Shown piece after piece: positions 6,465 through 10,397 of a stretch of DNA of 10,397 nucleotides (within the stretch, counting starts at the first letter, position 1; every line of letters begins with the position of its first letter). Origin of the DNA: Dehalococcoidia bacterium (GTDB lineage Bacteria; Chloroflexota; Dehalococcoidia; SHYD01; SHYC01); contig JAENIT010000019.1 in the NCBI GenBank assembly GCA_016844365.1, forward strand, positions 1 through 10,397. The letters are read 5' to 3'. Under the pieces are notes generated by a model, which made no database searches, was not told the DNA's origin, and was given only the letters and a program-made list of their open reading frames with translations. The position numbers and the translations under genes were made by a program.

Positions 6465-6491
6465 CACTATTTCCAGGAGGTTAAAACATAA

Positions 6492-7496
6492 GTGAGCTTT
6501 GATACTAGCCTTTTGGCTGTAGCCTTTATCGTATTAGTTGCTTTGACCTTTGATTTCGTAAACGGTTTCCACGATGCTGCCAACTCCATAGCCACCATTG
6601 TTTCCACTCGGGTTCTCACCCCCCTTCAGGCGGTCGTATGGGCCGCTTTTTTCAACTTCGTTGCCTTCCTCTTCTTTGGACTACATGTGGCCACCACTGT
6701 AGGCAAGGGAATCGTTGCCACCGACGCCGTCACCCCGCAGGTGGTGTTAGCTGGACTGGTGGGGGCTATAACCTGGGATCTTATTACCTGGTATGTGGGG
6801 CTCCCCACCAGCTCCTCCCACGCCCTCACTGGCGGCTTTGTGGGGGCTGCTTTCATGTATAAGGGCCTAGAAGCGATTATCTTTGGTGGAGTAGGGAAAA
6901 TCGCCTTGTTTATCGTCGTATCGCCCCTGGTCGGTATGGCCGTTGGCCTCTGCATCATAGTGATCCTCACATGGCTCTTTCGCCGCTTCGTTCCTAGTCA
7001 GGTGAGAAGATGGTTTGGTGCGGGCCAGCTGATGTCGGCGGCCGCATTTAGCCTGGGACACGGCACCAACGACGCCCAGAAGACCATGGGTATAATATCT
7101 GTGCTGCTGTTCACATCTGGATACCTCGGCCCGGAGTTCCGTGTACCCCTCTGGGTGGTGCTCTCGGCGCACCTAGCCATTGCCATGGGAACCCTGGCCG
7201 GAGGCTGGCGCATCGTGAAGACCATGGGGCTAAGGATCACCAAGCTCCAGACCTACCACGGCTTCAGCGCCGAAACAGCGGCCGCAGCCACCCTCTTCTC
7301 CGCCGCCGCTATGGGCATCCCGGTCAGCACTACTCACACCATCGCTGGGGCTATCTTAGGGGTAGGCTCGGTTCAGAGGCTCTCCGCTGTCAGGTGGGGC
7401 ATAGCGGGCAGGATGATCTGGGCCTGGATATTCACGATTCCCATGTCCGCCCTTATCGCCGCTGCCACGTACATAGCTTTGGATCTGGTCTTTTAG
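6492..7496 (+). CDS. pit: PiT-family inorganic phosphate permease
   Basis: This 334-residue integral membrane protein takes up phosphate (as metal-phosphate or with a cation, depending on the subfamily). It has roughly ten hydrophobic segments and the family's duplicated signatures: VNGFHDAANSIAT (about residues 23-35) and LGHGTNDAQKTMG (about 188-200). The paired pore motifs are PTSSSHALTGGFVG in the first half and PVSTTHTIAGAILG in the second. The central hydrophilic insert seen in enterobacterial PitA is short, as in many archaeal and Chloroflexota members. The start is GTG 6492, with AGGAGG about 11 nt upstream. It is second in the operon after the DUF47 gene. Transcripts would run into the hairpin-rich convergent region at 7546-7725. 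Confidence 0.95.
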   Translation: MSFDTSLLAVAFIVLVALTFDFVNGFHDAANSIATIVSTRVLTPLQAVVWAAFFNFVAFLFFGLHVATTVGKGIVATDAVTPQVVLAGLVGAITWDLITWYVGLPTSSSHALTGGFVGAAFMYKGLEAIIFGGVGKIALFIVVSPLVGMAVGLCIIVILTWLFRRFVPSQVRRWFGAGQLMSAAAFSLGHGTNDAQKTMGIISVLLFTSGYLGPEFRVPLWVVLSAHLAIAMGTLAGGWRIVKTMGLRITKLQTYHGFSAETAAAATLFSAAAMGIPVSTTHTIAGAILGVGSVQRLSAVRWGIAGRMIWAWIFTIPMSALIAAATYIALDLVF

Positions 7497-7545
7497 CAAG
7501 GCATTCCCTGGACACACCATTCCCTTCACTTGAATAGCACCGGGC

Positions 7546-7609
7546 GTCCCTAACTGTTCGGATGCGCTTATTGCCAAAGCCTGCGCCGATTGAGACAATC
7601 GACGCTACG
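7546..7609. repeat. Dispersed intergenic repeat, copy B
   Basis: This second copy of the element at 4334-4396 is in the same orientation and about 3.2 kb away. The segment 7577-7609 is identical to 4364-4396 over 33 bp, while the first 31 bp share GTCCCTAAC, GTTCGG and GC-rich positions with several changes. It begins about 50 bp after the pit stop codon in a convergent intergenic region. Confidence 0.85.
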
Positions 7610-7640
7610 AGGTAACTCGCCTCTGGCGGGAGTAGAGTCT

Positions 7641-7661
7641 CCCCTCCCTCGTAGGGAGGGG
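7641..7661. repeat. GC-rich hairpin 1 in the convergent intergenic region
   Basis: CCCCTCCCT (7641-7649) and AGGGAGGGG (7653-7661) form a perfect 9-bp stem with a 3-nt loop. A GGGGAGGG run follows immediately. It has no T-tract on either side. Confidence 0.7.
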
Positions 7662-7689
7662 TTAGGGGAGGGTCGGCGCCACTCAAAAG

Positions 7690-7725
7690 CCCCTCTCCCT
7701 CCCCCTAATAGGGGAGGGAGAGGGG
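7690..7725. repeat. GC-rich hairpin 2, 15-bp perfect stem
   Basis: CCCCTCTCCCTCCCC (7690-7704) and GGGGAGGGAGAGGGG (7711-7725) are exact inverted arms around the loop CTAATA. It sits between the convergent pit and flippase genes and would block transcription from both sides as a strong stem, although no U-tract follows. The polypurine/polypyrimidine arms repeat the motif of hairpin 1, so both may belong to one mobile or REP-like element. Confidence 0.75.
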
Positions 7726-7766
7726 AATAGCTCTGACTGTAACTTCAAAACCCGCCCACTCCACTG

Positions 7767-8234
7767 TTACCTAGCCAATATGCCCCTCAAAATCGCCTTG
7801 TCCTCTTCGTCAAAGGTCCCCAGGGCCAGCAGGGCTACCGCGTAGACCACCGCGCCTATCGCCACTACTGCCACCAGCGGCAGAGAAAGCATCGGCACGA
7901 GAACAAGGCCCATGATGGCTGCGGCCGCGACTGGACGCGCGCATATCCCCAGCAGAGGCAGCGGCCCCACATACTTCCTGACACCGTAGAAGAAGGGGAC
8001 CATGAGGATCAGCTCGCTCGCCACCGTAGTGGCCGCGGCCCCTAATATGCCGTAGGTGGGAATGAGGGCCAAGTTGGTAAGGAAGTTGAAGCTCGCTCCA
8101 ATTACAAAGGCCAGAGTTATCAATCGTTGCTGCCCCACGGCGATGAGGGCGTACTGGGTCACGCCGTTGATGTAGCTGAAGGGCAGGAACCATATAAGGA
8201 CTTGGAGCGCCTGAACCGCCGGAGCAAACTCATC
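7767..8234 (-). pseudogene. C-terminal part of the Wzx-like flippase, out of frame
   Basis: About 155 residues continue the flippase in the -1 frame relative to the upstream ORF. The sequence DEFAPAVQALQVLIWFLPF leads into SYINGVTQYALIAVGQQRL. Further membrane helices follow, including FVIGASFNFLTNLALIPTYG and ASELILMVPFFYG. The last two helices (about 8000-7800) precede an acidic tail, GTFDEEDKAILRGILAR, and TAA. This is the standard end of a polysaccharide flippase. Its only in-frame starts are internal and lack a ribosome binding site, so it is not an independent gene. Together with the upstream ORF it represents one gene interrupted near 8234. Confidence 0.85.
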
Positions 8235-10397
8235 TTTAACCCTTTGGAGTAGACCCTCAGCAGCGCCTCTTGATCCGCCTTAGGCGGATGGGCGTGGCGA
8301 GACATGATGGGGAAGAGGGCCAGGGTGAAGAAGGCTGGTATCATCAGTAGGGACTCGATGAACTTGTACGCCCCTGAGTAGTAGCCTACCGCTTGGCTCC
8401 CTTTCATCGGCTGAAGCAGCATCACATCCACCCGGAAGAAGATGCTGTTGAGCATGTTGTTGACCATGAGGGGCATGGCCTCCGTTGCCATCTGGCGGGC
8501 GAAGGATGGGTCCACCTCGACCCTGGGCACAAAGAAGTTCCGATACAACAAGATGAGAAAGATCGCGGCCGTGGCCGTGGTGGCTGCCACAGAGGCGAAT
8601 CCCAGCCCAACTATGCCCCATCCCATGAAGAGAGCAGCCAGCCCAACGGAGACCCTGAGCATGGCTGTAATCACCGAGACAAAGGCCGAGTACTCCATCC
8701 TCTCGTGGGCGCTGAAGATGGCGCTCAGGCCTGACGCCAGGCTTTGAGGCACCAAGCTTACCATGAAAATGAGGGTCAGGACCACGGCCTCGCCGGCCAA
8801 CCCAAAACGCCAGTAATACAGGCCCAGGACGCCCGCCAGGACGGGGGCCGAGAGAAGGATCAGGGTCAATCGCACCGCCAGGGCGTTGCTCAGGTACCTG
8901 TTCCCTCTGGAGTATTCCACAGCCACGTCTCTGGTTATCAGAATCCCCAGGCCGAAGTCAGTGAGGATGGAGAAATAGCCGATGAGGACTACCGCAAAGG
9001 CGTAGCCGCCGTAGCTGGCGGGTCCTAAAATCCGAACCATGATTACAAGAAACCCCAGATCTATAAGCCGCACCAGGAACTGGGCTGCCATGGGAGTGAG
9101 GCTGTTCTTTACCACTCTCCGCGCCCCGGTTAGCTCCATAGCGCTGAGAGACAGTCGCCGCCACGCCCAGTAAGCGGCTCCGAGGACTAGAGCGGCGGAG
9201 GCCATGAAGCTGATGTAAAGGCCAAAGCGGAAGCTGTCCGGGGAGTAGGAGAAATTGACAGTGTGCGTACCTTCCTTGAGTCGCACCGCCCGAAACACTC
9301 GATTTGCTCGGAGCACTGGCACATTTTCTCCTGTTTCCAGGCGGGCCCGCCAGCCGGGGGAATAAGCGTCCGAAAGGACCAGGTAGCCCTCCTGGGGCAT
9401 CTCCACTCGAAGGGACACTTTGTTGGGTCTGTAGTTAAGCACCTGAACAGTGGGAGCGGCCTGTGGCCCAGGGATCGGCAAGGGCGGGATGGTATCTGCC
9501 CCCTCCAGCACTACCACCTGCCGAGGATCGTACTCGGAGGAGCCAAGGATCCTCAGCGCCTCAGCGCCGTCCCTGGCCCGGATCTCCCCGAACACAACGA
9601 AGGCCCTGGGGAGAGCGTCTTCATTGCGGTACACGTTCACCTCTCCCCGGTAGAGCTCTCGGTAGCCGGGCAGGTCAAGGGTTTCGGTGGTCAGCACGTA
9701 ACGCACGTTCATAATGTCCAGGATGGGGGAGGATAGCGAACCAGGTTGGGTCAGCAGGTTGACCTCGTTGTAGGAGAGACCAGAAGGCTCCTCCATCAGC
9801 CGCCACATCTCCACATAGTCTCGTGGTATCACGCTGTCGTAGCCTCTCACGTCCTGGAGGCCCAGAAGAAAGCCGGAGTTGGGCTTGAGGATGTGGCGAC
9901 TTCCGTAGGCGGTGACTCGGAAAGGCCGAAGGCCCTCGGCCCCTGGTCGGGGCTCCTTCTCTTGAAGCGCATCGAGGAATGGAGGGCGGTGCTCAAGGAG
10001 CCGGGCGTCGGCGGTGGACATGTAGCCGTACCCGAAGTGCAGGAGGTCTAAAGCTGTGAGCGCCACCAGCCCGACAGGAGCGATGGAGAAGAGCCACACG
10101 CTTCTCCATCGACTCCCTCTTTCTATAAGTATGCCTCCCAGCAGCAGATAAAATCCAACTGGTATAAGATTCAGGAACTGATAGGAATAGAGGGCTTCGG
10201 GAGAAGGAAATGCCTGAGAGAGTGCGGTCGAGCTCTTCATAGCCCCGGACACTACCTCAAGAAACGGCCTCGGGACAGCGCGGCTAAAGGCGAGAGCAAC
10301 CAGGACCGCTGCGCCCCCTGCGGCCGCGACTCGGCCGATGAGCCGAAGAGCTTTACGATTTGGCATCTTAATAATGAGGTCGAGGCCCAGACCGGCC
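8159..10397 (-). CDS. YfhO-type membrane protein fused in frame to Wzx-like flippase (5' end beyond window; frame broken near 8234)
   Basis: Residue numbers are from the ATG at 10366, but the frame is open upstream to the window edge (AGLGLDLIIK precedes it), so the true start probably lies outside. Residues 1-406 are the C-terminal half of a YfhO-like protein: membrane helices near 12-30, 66-83 and 89-111, a long extracytoplasmic part with NVRYVLT, LPRAFVV and LVLSDAYSPGWRARLETG, then a final helix at 382-402. From residue 410 (MELTGARRVVKNSL) it becomes a flippase of the polysaccharide-exporter (MOP) class, with ILGPASYGGYAFAV and FFRVDVMLLQP. No stop or ribosome binding site separates the two parts. 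After KGLKMSLL (about 8222) the frame leaves the family sequence and ends at 8159; the true continuation is 7767-8234. YfhO proteins help glycosylate envelope polymers and flippases move lipid-linked glycans. Confidence 0.82.
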   Translation of the reverse strand, partial: AGLGLDLIIKMPNRKALRLIGRVAAAGGAAVLVALAFSRAVPRPFLEVVSGAMKSSTALSQAFPSPEALYSYQFLNLIPVGFYLLLGGILIERGSRWRSVWLFSIAPVGLVALTALDLLHFGYGYMSTADARLLEHRPPFLDALQEKEPRPGAEGLRPFRVTAYGSRHILKPNSGFLLGLQDVRGYDSVIPRDYVEMWRLMEEPSGLSYNEVNLLTQPGSLSSPILDIMNVRYVLTTETLDLPGYRELYRGEVNVYRNEDALPRAFVVFGEIRARDGAEALRILGSSEYDPRQVVVLEGADTIPPLPIPGPQAAPTVQVLNYRPNKVSLRVEMPQEGYLVLSDAYSPGWRARLETGENVPVLRANRVFRAVRLKEGTHTVNFSYSPDSFRFGLYISFMASAALVLGAAYWAWRRLSLSAMELTGARRVVKNSLTPMAAQFLVRLIDLGFLVIMVRILGPASYGGYAFAVVLIGYFSILTDFGLGILITRDVAVEYSRGNRYLSNALAVRLTLILLSAPVLAGVLGLYYWRFGLAGEAVVLTLIFMVSLVPQSLASGLSAIFSAHERMEYSAFVSVITAMLRVSVGLAALFMGWGIVGLGFASVAATTATAAIFLILLYRNFFVPRVEVDPSFARQMATEAMPLMVNNMLNSIFFRVDVMLLQPMKGSQAVGYYSGAYKFIESLLMIPAFFTLALFPIMSRHAHPPKADQEALLRVYSKGLKMSLLRRFRRSKSLYGSCPSATSTA

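Noticed and set aside
4334..7725. CRISPR-like array from the repeated elements
   Set aside because: There are only two copies 3.2 kb apart in separate intergenic regions, with no regular spacers and no cas genes.
7767..8162. Independent 131-residue membrane protein
   Set aside because: Homologous flippase sequence continues upstream of its first start codon (to about 8234), the start lacks a ribosome binding site, and it is plainly the tail of the flippase.
8225..8250. Programmed -1 ribosomal frameshift at TTA-AAG joining the two flippase frames
   Set aside because: A-AAG is only a weak slip site, there is no X-XXY-YYZ heptamer or clear downstream stem, and the joined product would still lack a helix. 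A deletion or assembly problem explains the data better.

Overview
The window looks like a chromosomal segment of a free-living, moderately GC-rich bacterium. Chloroflexota (Dehalococcoidia-like) is my best guess. It rests on the rpsU-yqeY-pgpH order, the long-form RmlA and the YfhO plus flippase genes. This is an inference from gene content, not a measurement. The content is mostly housekeeping. I see no phage, CRISPR array, transposase, rRNA or tRNA, and no convincing undescribed multi-gene system.

Layout. At 1-1753 (minus strand) lies an operon of ribosomal protein bS21 (TTG start), a YqeY/GatB-like protein and the N-terminal 321 residues of a PgpH/YqfF-type membrane HD phosphodiesterase that runs off the left edge. 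It is driven by a textbook promoter (TTGACA-N17-TATAAT) nested in a 9-bp inverted repeat. At 1817-3126 (minus) a two-Fn3 lipoprotein has its own strong promoter and terminator; that promoter's -10 overlaps a perfect 12-bp inverted repeat. Next, on the same strand, are a long-form glucose-1-phosphate thymidylyltransferase (3223-4287), a small Rieske ferredoxin (4423-4737) and an OmpR/PhoB-type regulator with a degenerate receiver pocket (4904-5626).

Divergent from the regulator, at 5698-7496 (plus), is a two-gene phosphate uptake operon: a DUF47/PhoU-like accessory protein and a PiT permease. A convergent intergenic region (7497-7766) holds a dispersed repeat, shared with 4334-4396, and two GC-rich hairpins. 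From 7767 to the right edge (minus) is a gene joining the C-terminal half of a YfhO-type membrane protein in frame to a Wzx-like polysaccharide flippase. That flippase is broken near 8234. The reading frame shifts, and the protein appears to lack about one transmembrane segment, which suggests an internal deletion and not a one-base error.

Together the genes suggest cell-envelope glycan work (dTDP-sugar supply, YfhO/flippase) beside phosphate uptake and growth functions. The most useful things to recheck are the YfhO-flippase fusion with its internal lesion, the dispersed intergenic repeat, and the promoter/inverted-repeat overlaps.
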